Shown here one piece after another: positions 26,617 to 34,691 of a stretch of DNA of 64,000 nucleotides. The notes beneath the pieces are model-generated. The model ran no database searches. It had not been told where the DNA came from and saw nothing but the letters and a program-made list of their open reading frames with translations. The DNA lies in assembly GCA_002842755.1 (NCBI GenBank), contig PHDU01000014.1, forward strand, positions 26,161 to 90,160, written 5' to 3'. Made by a program: the position numbers and the translations under genes. This stretch comes from Bacteroidetes bacterium HGW-Bacteroidetes-1 (lineage in GTDB: Bacteria > Bacteroidota > Bacteroidia > Bacteroidales > F082). How positions within the stretch are numbered: the first letter of the stretch is position 1; every line of letters begins with the position of its first letter.

Positions 26617-26624
26617 CAAAGATA
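26617..26624 (-). promoter_or_regulatory. Predicted -7 box for the lipoprotein gene
   Basis: The minus strand reads TATCTTTG 28 bases upstream of the ATG at 26589. It lies 53 bases from the opposing box of the divergent gene. Confidence 0.55.
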
Positions 26625-26654
26625 TAACAATAAAAATAATCGGACAGTGAAAAA

Positions 26655-26685
26655 TTGACCATTTTACCTATTAATACTACCTTTG
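26655..26685 (+). promoter_or_regulatory. Predicted promoter of the NlpC/P60-like gene
   Basis: TTG at 26655-26657 and TACCTTTG at 26678-26685 match both Bacteroidota elements with a 20-base spacer. The box ends only 17 bases before the TTG start codon, so the leader is very short. Confidence 0.65.
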
Positions 26686-26702
26686 AATGCTTATAAACAG
26701 CA

Positions 26703-27473
26703 TTGAATGTGACATATATACTTGTGAATTTTCTTAACAAACATTTCTTTATTATTGGAATTATATTCGCACTAATTATTTTCAACGCATGCGAAGATGA
26801 TATTGTTGTCAATAACCTACACATAGAAAACAACATAAATAACTCCTTTCCTGATACTTACGAAGAAATACATGAGCTAAAACGCGGCGATATTCTTGTA
26901 AGACCAAACCTGAATTTTTTACCCGGAAGCTCAAGTATTACAAACGGAAGTGGATTTGGTCATGCGGCATTGGTAGTAAAAGGATTCATGCATGAAAATA
27001 CCGACAGTCTTCTTGCCGGGGCAATTATTATTGAATCGATAGCCAAAGATGTTCCAGTTGAATTTCAGGTGAGAGAAATAAGTGGATTGGTTCGCAGTAA
27101 GTTTGATGCTTTTAATAATAACAATTTCGACAACCGTTATCTTGGAAATCGTTACAGGTTGCGTTTACCAATGGAACCAGCTCAGCTTGATTCAATTATA
27201 GCTTTTGCTTTGATGCAAAAAAACGATCATTCCTCGTGGAACGCTTCTAAAAGTTTTCCTGACCAATTGCTTCCTAACGATAAGGGTATTAGAAAAAACT
27301 GGGCAGATAATGCAACCTGGTATTGTTCTTTATTGGTATGGCAATCTGTTTTATATGCAACTGGGTTGGATATTGATTCTAATCAAGGATATATGGTTTA
27401 CCCCAATGATTTGATCCGTAGCAGTTATTTCGACAATTCAAAAAATGGATTCCAAAGCAGAGTTAAATTTTAA
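26703..27473 (+). CDS. YiiX/YebB-like (permuted NlpC/P60) lipoprotein
   Basis: A putative cysteine amidase or peptidase of the permuted papain-like group. The leader (HFFIIGIIFALIIFNAC) puts a lipidated Cys at residue 30. The fold markers are RGDILVR (residues 61-67), the histidine in GFGHAALVV (His87), and the nucleophile-like cysteine in WYCSLLVWQ (Cys208), which is the His-before-Cys order of permuted members. No ATG precedes the leader; the frame starts at TTG 26703, with GTG alternatives at 26709 and 26724. The strong promoter just upstream supports a start here. The substrate could be a peptide, lipid or peptidoglycan bond; none is shown. It converges on another lipoprotein gene 15 bases away. 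Confidence 0.72.
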   Translation: MNVTYILVNFLNKHFFIIGIIFALIIFNACEDDIVVNNLHIENNINNSFPDTYEEIHELKRGDILVRPNLNFLPGSSSITNGSGFGHAALVVKGFMHENTDSLLAGAIIIESIAKDVPVEFQVREISGLVRSKFDAFNNNNFDNRYLGNRYRLRLPMEPAQLDSIIAFALMQKNDHSSWNASKSFPDQLLPNDKGIRKNWADNATWYCSLLVWQSVLYATGLDIDSNQGYMVYPNDLIRSSYFDNSKNGFQSRVKF

Positions 27474-27488
27474 TATAAACTATTCCCA

Positions 27489-28499
27489 TCAAAATTTATT
27501 TGTGTTAACAATTTTCATGTTTAGGATGGTTCGGGCAACCAATAGCATGTCTTCCAAATTTTCAACTGAGCCATCAGGGTATATGAACATCAGGTTTACG
27601 CGATCAAGTCCATCCAATCGGGTAAATTTGATATCTCCCATAAGTCTGTTTGACTTGTTATAGATTTTAAAACTACTGTTCCTGTTAAATTCTGAAAAAA
27701 AATCAGATGGTTTCCCTTCTAAAAAAGAATAATCGGATTGAAGACGTATTTTGATCGGATAAACCTCAACATCTATTTTTTTCTTATTAAAAACCAAAGT
27801 GTTATTATCTGTAACAATCACTTCTGTTGTTATATCCCCATTTAAAACTGGTTTATTGGATTCCTTCATTACAAGGGAAACTTTTGTCACTCCTTTGGTT
27901 CTCATAAATCGGGTTTTCATGCTTAACCTTAAATTATAATCCGCAAAAACCAAGTGCCACAAAATCTTTGCAGGCATCCCATGTTTTATCGTTGCCTGAA
28001 AATTCATTTTAAGCAGCATTGTACTACCAGCATACAATGTTGCATGTAATCGTTCGGGAAACATCATTTGCAAAGCAGTGCTGGTTTCACCATAATCTGA
28101 AAGCACAAAGCGTATAAGGCTATCATATCGTGATTTGAAAGGAAACAGTATGATTACTGAGTCGCTTTCACCCCTTTTCACAAGTCTATTTAAATCTGCC
28201 TGAAAATAGTAAACCCCTTTACTTTTTTGAAAGTCATAGGTCTGATATCCAGTAATCGTATCTACACCAGTAAATGAAAAAAGTGGTAGCGGAACTTCGT
28301 TAATTTTGTAAAGTGAAATCAGCGACCTCATCGCCTCGGTGTTTCCAACACGATTGAATAGCTGTATCATTTCATTATCGAAGGCACGCAAATGCTTCTG
28401 ACTTTCTTCTTTTGGCAACGGAGGTGAGCAGGCGTTGAATAAAAAAGTAAGTATTAACAAAGAAAAAAATATTGTTCCTTTAAAAAGTGTTTGATACAT
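27489..28499 (-). CDS. Uncharacterised lipoprotein
   Basis: Not recognised as a named family. The 336-residue protein has a hydrophobic leader and lipobox FLFNAC with Cys at residue 24, followed by SPPLPKEE. The mature protein looks mostly beta-rich, with a repeated pattern of polar/hydrophobic strands (TKVSLVMKES, TTEVIVTDN, DVEVYPIKIRLQ) and a C-terminal helix (VENLEDMLLVARTILNMK). It is convergent with the NlpC/P60-like gene and has a well-formed promoter about 75 bases upstream. Confidence 0.75.
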   Translation of the reverse strand: MYQTLFKGTIFFSLLILTFLFNACSPPLPKEESQKHLRAFDNEMIQLFNRVGNTEAMRSLISLYKINEVPLPLFSFTGVDTITGYQTYDFQKSKGVYYFQADLNRLVKRGESDSVIILFPFKSRYDSLIRFVLSDYGETSTALQMMFPERLHATLYAGSTMLLKMNFQATIKHGMPAKILWHLVFADYNLRLSMKTRFMRTKGVTKVSLVMKESNKPVLNGDITTEVIVTDNNTLVFNKKKIDVEVYPIKIRLQSDYSFLEGKPSDFFSEFNRNSSFKIYNKSNRLMGDIKFTRLDGLDRVNLMFIYPDGSVENLEDMLLVARTILNMKIVNTNKF

Positions 28500-28572
28500 A
28501 AAAAACGTTCAATTGAATAGGTTATATTCAAAATTAATTTTACAACAAGAAAGCTAAAATACTTCTAACCGT

Positions 28573-28604
28573 CAAAAATAAGCGGATTGTTTCGAGAAAC
28601 TCAA
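28573..28604 (-). promoter_or_regulatory. Predicted promoter of the lipoprotein gene at 27489
   Basis: On the minus strand a TTG (28604-28602) is followed after 21 bases by TATTTTTG (28580-28573). The box is 73 bases upstream of the ATG. Confidence 0.5.
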
Positions 28605-28673
28605 ATTAATCAAAACTTTTTGTTGACTAATAAAATATAAGCTTTATACCTTAAAAGTTTTTAGAGATATATC

Positions 28674-29354
28674 TCAAGGCACCATGTTTCTTTGCTTCAT
28701 AAGACCAAAGATCATGGAGGCAATTTCAATATCTGTAAGGCTTGCATTATTGAATACCATATCAAAATGTATTTCACATATTTGTTTCTTACTAAACTCG
28801 TACAACAATTTACTTCTTTGCTCATCGGTCGTCTTAACATATTCATTAGCTTGCGCCTCCGTCAAATCTTTCTGCCGTTGAATATTTTTTATACGCCACT
28901 CTATCGGAGCGACCAACCGAATATGCAAGCCTCCTGACATACCTGCGGTAATAATAGCTCCTGCTCGTCCAACAATAATTACATTTCCTTCCTGAGCAAA
29001 TGTTGAAACAAGGTTTCGTAATGTGTTGCGAATGCTTCGATCACTTTTATAATAGCGGCTTCCGAAAGCCCTCAAAATCTCATCCAGGTGACCTCTTCGA
29101 TTGGCATCAAGAATTCTTCTTACCTGCATAAGGTCAATATCAAGCAATTTGGCTTCTTTCTCAACGATTTCCTTATTGAAAATATTCCATTTTACTTTTG
29201 AGGTGTTTTTGATTAAAAACTGTAATTCTCTTACAATATTCATGCTATTGCATCCGGCTTCACGAGATAAGGTTACAAAAGGCAATTTGCTTTTCTTAAT
29301 TGATTTTTCTTCTTCCTTTCTCTGGTTTAGGTATTGAATAAGGTCTATTGCCAT
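28674..29354 (-). CDS. Cytidylate-kinase-like family protein
   Basis: A 226-residue protein of the cytidylate kinase-like family common in Bacteroidota. The start MAIDLIQYLNQR at 29354 is preferred over an upstream one that adds a Lys/Phe-rich tail. FVTLSREAGCNSMNIVREL corresponds to the P-loop region, but the glycine-rich GSGG of true Cmk is replaced by GCNS. NVIIVGRAGAII and VAPIEWRIKNIQ match the core strand and NMP-binding-side arginines. True cytidylate kinase activity is doubtful with this P-loop. It is flanked by uncharacterised genes, so context gives no function. Confidence 0.78.
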   Translation of the reverse strand: MAIDLIQYLNQRKEEEKSIKKSKLPFVTLSREAGCNSMNIVRELQFLIKNTSKVKWNIFNKEIVEKEAKLLDIDLMQVRRILDANRRGHLDEILRAFGSRYYKSDRSIRNTLRNLVSTFAQEGNVIIVGRAGAIITAGMSGGLHIRLVAPIEWRIKNIQRQKDLTEAQANEYVKTTDEQRSKLLYEFSKKQICEIHFDMVFNNASLTDIEIASMIFGLMKQRNMVP

Positions 29355-29371
29355 GATTGTAGTATTTTTCT

Positions 29372-29402
29372 TAAAGGTACATACTTTAAAGAAAAAAATC
29401 AA
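29372..29402 (-). promoter_or_regulatory. Predicted promoter of the cytidylate-kinase-like gene
   Basis: On the minus strand TTG (29402-29400) is followed after 20 bases by TACCTTTA (29379-29372), one base off the TAnnTTTG consensus. The box is 17 bases from the ATG at 29354. Confidence 0.5.
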
Positions 29403-29518
29403 GCATTCAAAACGAGATTAAGCACATTGTATCAACAAAAAACAGGCATAAAAAAACACCTTCTAAACTTTAATAGAGTGAATATTTTCTTCTCAAAAAA
29501 GAAAAGCAGTCAAACTCA

Positions 29519-29550
29519 TTGCTATGACAATCCAATTTGTTGTAACTTTA
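29519..29550 (+). promoter_or_regulatory. Predicted promoter of the zinc-ribbon gene
   Basis: TTG (29519-29521) and TAACTTTA (29543-29550) are spaced by 21 bases. The -7 box differs from consensus only in its last base and lies 35 bases before the ATG. Confidence 0.4.
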
Positions 29551-29585
29551 ATGCATAAAATATAAACCTAAAAAAAGGAGACATC

Positions 29586-29981
29586 ATGCGTACAGATTAT
29601 CAATGCCCCCACTGCAATGGCCATTTACAAATTGACAACCATCTGATTTTAAGCGTTAAGCACGATAATGATCCTGGAATGATTTTGATGATGAATCCCG
29701 GAGTAGGAAATTATCAAACACAATATCATCCATCCCATACAATTATAGATGGGCAAAAGTTTAAGTTTTACTGTCCAATCTGCAGTAATGAACTCACTTC
29801 AGATTTGAATGAAAATCTTGTAATGGTTTTAATCCGCGAAGAAGACAAAACCTACGAACTTCATTTTTCAAGAATTGCAGGTCAGAAAAGTACGTATAAA
29901 ATTATGGGAAAGGAAGTGCAGACCTTTGGTATTGATGCCCCTCATTATCTTGATTTTCTTCACCTGATGGACATGAGCTAA
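29586..29981 (+). CDS. Small zinc-ribbon protein of unknown function
   Basis: A 131-residue soluble protein with a four-cysteine zinc ribbon: CPHC (Cys7, Cys10) and CPIC (Cys63, Cys66), separated by an insert with a Met-rich patch (GMILMMNPGVGN). The C-terminal half (TYELHFSRIAGQKSTYKIMGKEVQTFG) is likely beta structure. No signal peptide is present. A strong AGGAG at 29576-29580 lies five bases before the ATG, which is unusual among the genes in this window and suggests efficient translation. It stands alone on the plus strand between minus-strand genes. A nucleic-acid or protein-binding role is only a guess. Confidence 0.75.
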   Translation: MRTDYQCPHCNGHLQIDNHLILSVKHDNDPGMILMMNPGVGNYQTQYHPSHTIIDGQKFKFYCPICSNELTSDLNENLVMVLIREEDKTYELHFSRIAGQKSTYKIMGKEVQTFGIDAPHYLDFLHLMDMS

Positions 29982-30054
29982 GAATGGGCTTTCAATCCAT
30001 CGCTATCTGCTCAAAAAAATTTTGTGATTATGAAATAAATATGTACTGGTGCTT

Positions 30055-31518
30055 TTACCGTTTTTGATCCTTTCTCTCTTTTTCAGCCAATGCTGCAAAA
30101 AAGGAGATCATCAAACGCACTCCAACGCCTGTTCCACCCTGACTCCGATAATTATCCCGTTTGTCTAAAAAAGCCGGTCCTGCGATATCAAGATGAATAA
30201 AAGGATAATCGGTAAAATATTCAAGAAACTTGCCAGCAGTAATCATACCTGCTTCAGCGCCACCAATATTTTTTAAATCAGCAATTTCTGATTTAAGCTG
30301 ATCTTTGTATTCTTCCCACATCGGAAACTCAGCCAATCGTTCATAAACAAGCTTACCTGCATCGTTTAAATTCGAATAATATGCTTCGGCTTTTACCTGC
30401 ATGGCAACTATCCCCTGACTGCCAATTGCCCTTGAAGCTGCTCCTGTTAATGTTGCAAAGTTAACCACCATCATTGGATTGAATTTTTTTGCATACGAAA
30501 GTGCATCCGCAAGAATAAGCCGGCCCTCAGCATCAGTATTGAGCACTTCTACAGTTGTCCCGTCGAACATTGTGATAATATCACCCGGAACATAGGCATT
30601 CCCATTGACACGGTTGTCGGTGGCGGGTACCAGTGCAATGATATGCAATGGCATACGCAACTTTGCCACAGCAAAAAGTGCTGCAGAAACGGTTGCACTT
30701 CCTGACATATCACACTTCATTGTATCCATTGAGTTGGAGGGCTTTAAACTCATTCCACCTGTATCATAAACCACTCCTTTTCCAACCAGTACGATGGGTT
30801 GCTTGTTCAGAGCATTCTCAGGTTTCCATTCCATTATTGTAAAAGTTGGGGGATCAATGCTGCCTAAGTTTACGGACAACAACCCACCCATCTTTAATGA
30901 TTCTATCTTTTTTTTATTAAAAACCTCTGCCTTAGCTCCCACTCCGCGAAGTTTTTCACTTATTGCATTGGCCAAATCTGTTGCATTCAGTTGATTTAAG
31001 GGTTCATTAACAAGATCACGCGCCCACAAGGTAGCCTCAACAGATACTTTTAAATGTTCAAGTTTTGATGCAGAAACAACATTTGGTTTTATTAAAAGCT
31101 CCTCTAGACTATTCTTCTTTTCTCCTGCGTCCTTGCGATATTTTATAAACTGATAATTTCCCAATGCCATACCCTCAGCAAAAGACAAAATATCACTTTC
31201 AGCCACATCAAATCCTTGTAAACAAACCGACTGCTCACCATTTCCGTTCAGATGTCCCAGCACCTGAAAAGCAACTCTCCTGCATGATTCCATACGTTTT
31301 GAAGCATCATCAGCTGCTTTCACAAATACCAGAATTAACCATCCATTGTATCTATTGATGGCAATCCAGTCTTTTTTTTGCTTCTCACGCTGCTGTTTAA
31401 TGTAGATTAACTCTTCAGCACCAAGTCCTAAATATTCAGTTGGGCTTTCGCTTGAAAGTACTATTATCTGGTTGTTGCAAACAGACTCAGTTTCAGAAAA
31501 TCGGATATGAAGTGGCAT
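30055..31518 (-). CDS. pepA: Leucyl aminopeptidase (M17 family)
   Basis: A cytoplasmic di-zinc aminopeptidase of 487 residues. The signature NTDAEGRLILADAL is intact. Metal and catalytic residues sit in VGKGVVYDTGGMSLKP (Lys and Asp) and MKCDMSGSATV (Asp). I chose the ATG at 31518 (MPLHIRFSE) because the 17 residues upstream (Cys/His-rich, with another Met) look like untranslated leader. Bacterial M17 enzymes cut N-terminal residues from peptides and some also bind DNA; nothing here indicates the latter. Confidence 0.92.
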   Translation of the reverse strand: MPLHIRFSETESVCNNQIIVLSSESPTEYLGLGAEELIYIKQQREKQKKDWIAINRYNGWLILVFVKAADDASKRMESCRRVAFQVLGHLNGNGEQSVCLQGFDVAESDILSFAEGMALGNYQFIKYRKDAGEKKNSLEELLIKPNVVSASKLEHLKVSVEATLWARDLVNEPLNQLNATDLANAISEKLRGVGAKAEVFNKKKIESLKMGGLLSVNLGSIDPPTFTIMEWKPENALNKQPIVLVGKGVVYDTGGMSLKPSNSMDTMKCDMSGSATVSAALFAVAKLRMPLHIIALVPATDNRVNGNAYVPGDIITMFDGTTVEVLNTDAEGRLILADALSYAKKFNPMMVVNFATLTGAASRAIGSQGIVAMQVKAEAYYSNLNDAGKLVYERLAEFPMWEEYKDQLKSEIADLKNIGGAEAGMITAGKFLEYFTDYPFIHLDIAGPAFLDKRDNYRSQGGTGVGVRLMISFFAALAEKERKDQKR

Positions 31519-31543
31519 GACAGGGTTGTTTGTGTGTGAATGG

Positions 31544-31551
31544 CAAAAATA
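31544..31551 (-). promoter_or_regulatory. Possible -7 box for pepA
   Basis: The minus strand reads TATTTTTG 26 bases upstream of the preferred ATG at 31518. It lies inside the longer alternative reading frame, which supports the shorter start. Confidence 0.4.
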
Positions 31552-31603
31552 GCAAAGAAATTCATGCAAAGATTATTACACGATTACATGATGGTTTAAC
31601 CAT

Positions 31604-32854
31604 CTATCCAACAACGGTTTTAGTTTCAAAATCAGATTCTAAATACTTTAATATCATATCTGTAGCTCCAATCTGACGGACAACATAATTGCGGCAGATA
31701 GCTGATGCTTCATTGCGAAATGTTTCATCAATAATTAGTTTGCTAAGAATTGAGTTCATTGAAACAGCATCAAAAACCTCAAAAACGCCCCCTGAAGCTA
31801 CAAGATCCACAGCTTCAATAAAATTCTTGTGTTTTGGCCCAATAATGACCGGACATCCAAAAGTGAGGGCTTCTTGAATATTGTGAATGGCTTGCCCAAA
31901 TCCTCCGCCCACATATGCAAATGCAGCATATTGGTAAAGCTGAGAAAGAATACCTATATTATTTATTATTAATACTTTATAATCGTCATTTGAATTATAA
32001 TCAGTATAGCGAATATGTGTAGCAATCAGCTGCGCTTCGATAGAAGCTATATGCTTTTCTGAAACATCGTGAGGTGCAATTACAATTTTATAGTTTGAAG
32101 GTAATTGTTGAACAAGAGGTAACAGCATCTTTTCATCAGACGGCCATGTACTTCCAGCAATTATTATTTTTCCATCACCTTTAAAGTGCTCTATTATGGG
32201 AAACTTACTTGCTTGTCGCGCCAACCGGAACACACGATCAAAACGAGTGTCGCCAGAAAGAGAGGCGCGTGTTATTCCTATTTTCTTTAACAATTCAAGA
32301 GAAGTTTCATCCTGCACAAAAAAATGGGAAACATTCAGTAATTGCTTCCGAAACCATCCTCCATACCAACTGAAAAAATGTTGCTTAGGTCTGAACTTTG
32401 CCGAAATAAAATACAAGGGCACTCCCTTTTGTCCGATTTGATACATATAGTTGAACCAAAACTCATATTTAATAAAAAAAACAGCCTTGAAATGAAACAG
32501 TTCTAGTAGTTTATTTGCATTTTGCAACGTGTCTGCCGGAAGATAGGCAACACAATGAGCCAACTCATAATTTTTTCTAAGCTCGTAACCCGATGGAGAA
32601 AAAAAAGTTAATAGAATTTTAAAATCAGGATATTTTTCCCTGATTGCTTCAATCACCGGCCTGCCTTGTTCAAACTCGCCCAAAGAAGCTGCATGAAACC
32701 ATAGCCACTCGTCGTTATTTCCTGCAATTTTTTTTAACCTGTCAAATCCATCTTTTCTTCCGCTAATCCATAATGCTGCTTTTGGATTGAACAACGATGC
32801 AATCCTGACAAGAAGCGAATAAATATGAATAACAAAGGTATATGCCAATCGCAT
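31604..32854 (-). CDS. waaA: 3-deoxy-D-manno-octulosonic acid (Kdo) transferase
   Basis: Transfers Kdo from CMP-Kdo to lipid A precursor at the inner membrane. The 416-residue GT30 protein has an N-terminal membrane anchor (LAYTFVIHIYSLLVRIASLF), the catalytic-region FHAASLGEFEQGRPVIEAI, the TFFSPSGYE stretch, and the C-terminal CMP-Kdo site YVGGGFGQAIHNIQEALTFG. Its length fits bacterial WaaA (about 420). It follows an outer-membrane protein gene by nine bases on the same strand, so the two are cotranscribed. Confidence 0.93.
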   Translation of the reverse strand: MRLAYTFVIHIYSLLVRIASLFNPKAALWISGRKDGFDRLKKIAGNNDEWLWFHAASLGEFEQGRPVIEAIREKYPDFKILLTFFSPSGYELRKNYELAHCVAYLPADTLQNANKLLELFHFKAVFFIKYEFWFNYMYQIGQKGVPLYFISAKFRPKQHFFSWYGGWFRKQLLNVSHFFVQDETSLELLKKIGITRASLSGDTRFDRVFRLARQASKFPIIEHFKGDGKIIIAGSTWPSDEKMLLPLVQQLPSNYKIVIAPHDVSEKHIASIEAQLIATHIRYTDYNSNDDYKVLIINNIGILSQLYQYAAFAYVGGGFGQAIHNIQEALTFGCPVIIGPKHKNFIEAVDLVASGGVFEVFDAVSMNSILSKLIIDETFRNEASAICRNYVVRQIGATDMILKYLESDFETKTVVG

Positions 32855-32863
32855 AATGAAAGA

Positions 32864-33625
32864 TTAGAAGTAGTAATACTTTTGAGGCGCTCGTTTATAG
32901 GCCGGGATCATCCAGTTGAGACGGATACCATAATAATGGTCTTTATATTTTTGATTGTCGGGAGCCATCAGATCAAAGCTATAATCTCGTAAACTTTTAG
33001 TGTAGGCATGTATAAACTCAAAACCAAGACTAAAATTCAGCACCCTTTCGTTGCTCATAATCATATATCCTGCTTCAATGCTATGTGCCACTCCTCCTCT
33101 CATACGGTCATAGCCTTTAGCGTAATCGCCCTTTAGCTGGGGGGCTGTTCCAAACTGCGTTTCGATGTGAATCCGATGTGCAAGATATCCCAACCCAGTC
33201 ATTACGTATAATCCTGAATTTGGATTTGGACCTAAAACCGGAAACAGTTTGCCTGTTTTCCCTTGAAAATGAAACCCTCTTTCGAATAAGTTCAAGCTTG
33301 TAAAGGTTCCATCGCCATCAATCACTTCACCTGTGCTTGTAGATATGAGGCGCAACAATGCTTCGCGCCCTTCCACCTGATCGCCAAAAATTAAATTAGC
33401 CTGAACGTTCCAAAGCCAGTTTTTGTTTGTTTTGTATCCGATGACAGCACCAATGGTAGAGTTATATCCAAAATTGGTAGTCAGATCTTTTCCCGGAATC
33501 TGAAAGGCATAGCTTGCCTGAAACAAAAGAGTGGATACGATGGTATCACTTACCCTTTGCTGGGAAGAAACATCCTTGAATGAAAGCAGTAATAAAAATG
33601 CCAGAATTGATACTTTGACGTTCAT
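32864..33625 (-). CDS. Outer-membrane beta-barrel-like protein
   Basis: A 253-residue protein with a signal peptide (VSILAFLLLLSFKDVSSQ) and alternating strands rich in Tyr and Gly (TTNFGYNSTIGAVIGYK, NPNSGLYVMTGLGYLAHRI, NFSLGFEFIHAY), ending in an aromatic residue (KYYYF), as expected for an outer-membrane barrel. No specific family is recognised. I used the ATG at 33625; a longer start adds 22 residues that would bury the signal peptide. It is nine bases upstream of waaA, which links it to LPS or envelope assembly by position only. Confidence 0.72.
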   Translation of the reverse strand: MNVKVSILAFLLLLSFKDVSSQQRVSDTIVSTLLFQASYAFQIPGKDLTTNFGYNSTIGAVIGYKTNKNWLWNVQANLIFGDQVEGREALLRLISTSTGEVIDGDGTFTSLNLFERGFHFQGKTGKLFPVLGPNPNSGLYVMTGLGYLAHRIHIETQFGTAPQLKGDYAKGYDRMRGGVAHSIEAGYMIMSNERVLNFSLGFEFIHAYTKSLRDYSFDLMAPDNQKYKDHYYGIRLNWMIPAYKRAPQKYYYF

Positions 33626-33645
33626 CCTTAAAATATTTTCATCTA

Positions 33646-33653
33646 CAAAAGTA
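33646..33653 (-). promoter_or_regulatory. Predicted -7 box for the outer-membrane protein-waaA operon
   Basis: The minus strand reads TACTTTTG 21 bases upstream of the ATG at 33625, inside the longer alternative reading frame, which supports the shorter start. Confidence 0.45.
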
Positions 33654-33796
33654 GTGAATCCCCCAACACAAGTATTTTCAGAGATCATCAATTCTGCATA
33701 AAATGAATCAAATGATATTTAAATATTCAGAACGCCTATCTAATATTCATCAAAACCTCTTATTACTCTGGCATTTTCGATACCAATCCAATTTCC

Positions 33797-33804
33797 TATC
33801 TTTG
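33797..33804 (+). promoter_or_regulatory. Predicted -7 box for the glycan modification cluster
   Basis: TATCTTTG, a full TAnnTTTG match, ends 20 bases before the ATG of the first GT2 gene. The following five genes are spaced by overlaps or short gaps, so this may drive 33.8-40.6 kb. Confidence 0.55.
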
Positions 33805-33824
33805 CAGTTTTCAAGAAGCCAAGT

Positions 33825-34691
33825 ATGGAAAATCCCGAAATAAGTATTGTAATACCCGCTTTCAATGAAGAAGAAGGCATTCGGTGTGGTTTGGAACGAA
33901 TCATTGATTATCGCTACCATGAATTATATGAAGTGATTTATATTGATGATGGCTCAACCGACAACACCTTTGGAATCATCTGCGAATATCCGGTAAAATG
34001 TTACCGGCACAACGTAAATAAAGGTTATGGTGCTGCCCTCAAAACTGGCATTAGAAAAGCAAAAGGTAATAAGGTTGTAATACTTGACAGCGATGGACAG
34101 CATGACCCTAAATATATCGATCAGCTGATAATGATGCTTCAGGATTACGATATGGTGATTGGAGAAAGAACAGACGACTCTTTTCAGGTAAAACGCCGCC
34201 AGAAAGGAAAACGTTTTATTAGAATTTTAGGAGAATTACTTGTTGAGCAAAAATTGCCGGATTACAACTCTGGTTTCCGTGGTTTTGAACGTAAGCTTAT
34301 CAGTGAGATGTTGCATATTATGCCAAATGGCTTTTCTTTTTCAACAACATCAACCCTTGCCTTCCTGAAAGAAGGCTATACGATTGGTACATTTCCAATT
34401 GTTGTCGAAGAGCGTATTGGAAGGCAAAGCAATGTAAAATTTCTGAAGGACGGTTCAAAAACTATACTTCTTCTCATGCGAATTGTAATGCTTTTTAATC
34501 CATTGAAAATATTCTTTCCCGCCAGTATTCTGATTTTTTTTGCTGGCCTTGGTTGGGGCATCCTCGGATATTCTATTGTCGGCCGTTTTCCAAATAGCGC
34601 AACTTTAGTGAGCGTTATGGGAATGCTGTTGTTTTTCATAGGACTATTGGCGGATCAGATTGCAATGCTCAACCGGACAAAACATAGCTGA
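33825..34691 (+). CDS. GT2 glycosyltransferase, polyprenyl-phosphate sugar synthase-like
   Basis: A 288-residue GT2 enzyme of the dolichol-phosphate mannosyltransferase group. The catalytic domain shows ISIVIPAFNEEEGI, YIDDGSTDNT and the metal-binding ILDSDGQHDP, then GERTDDSF and DYNSGFRGFERKL. Two C-terminal membrane segments (IFFPASILIFFAGLGWGILG and MGMLLFFIGLLADQI) anchor it. Enzymes of this layout (DPM1, GtrB, ArnC) usually load a sugar onto a polyprenyl phosphate at the cytoplasmic face. It is the first gene of the cluster and overlaps the methyltransferase by one base. Confidence 0.87.
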   Translation: MENPEISIVIPAFNEEEGIRCGLERIIDYRYHELYEVIYIDDGSTDNTFGIICEYPVKCYRHNVNKGYGAALKTGIRKAKGNKVVILDSDGQHDPKYIDQLIMMLQDYDMVIGERTDDSFQVKRRQKGKRFIRILGELLVEQKLPDYNSGFRGFERKLISEMLHIMPNGFSFSTTSTLAFLKEGYTIGTFPIVVEERIGRQSNVKFLKDGSKTILLLMRIVMLFNPLKIFFPASILIFFAGLGWGILGYSIVGRFPNSATLVSVMGMLLFFIGLLADQIAMLNRTKHS

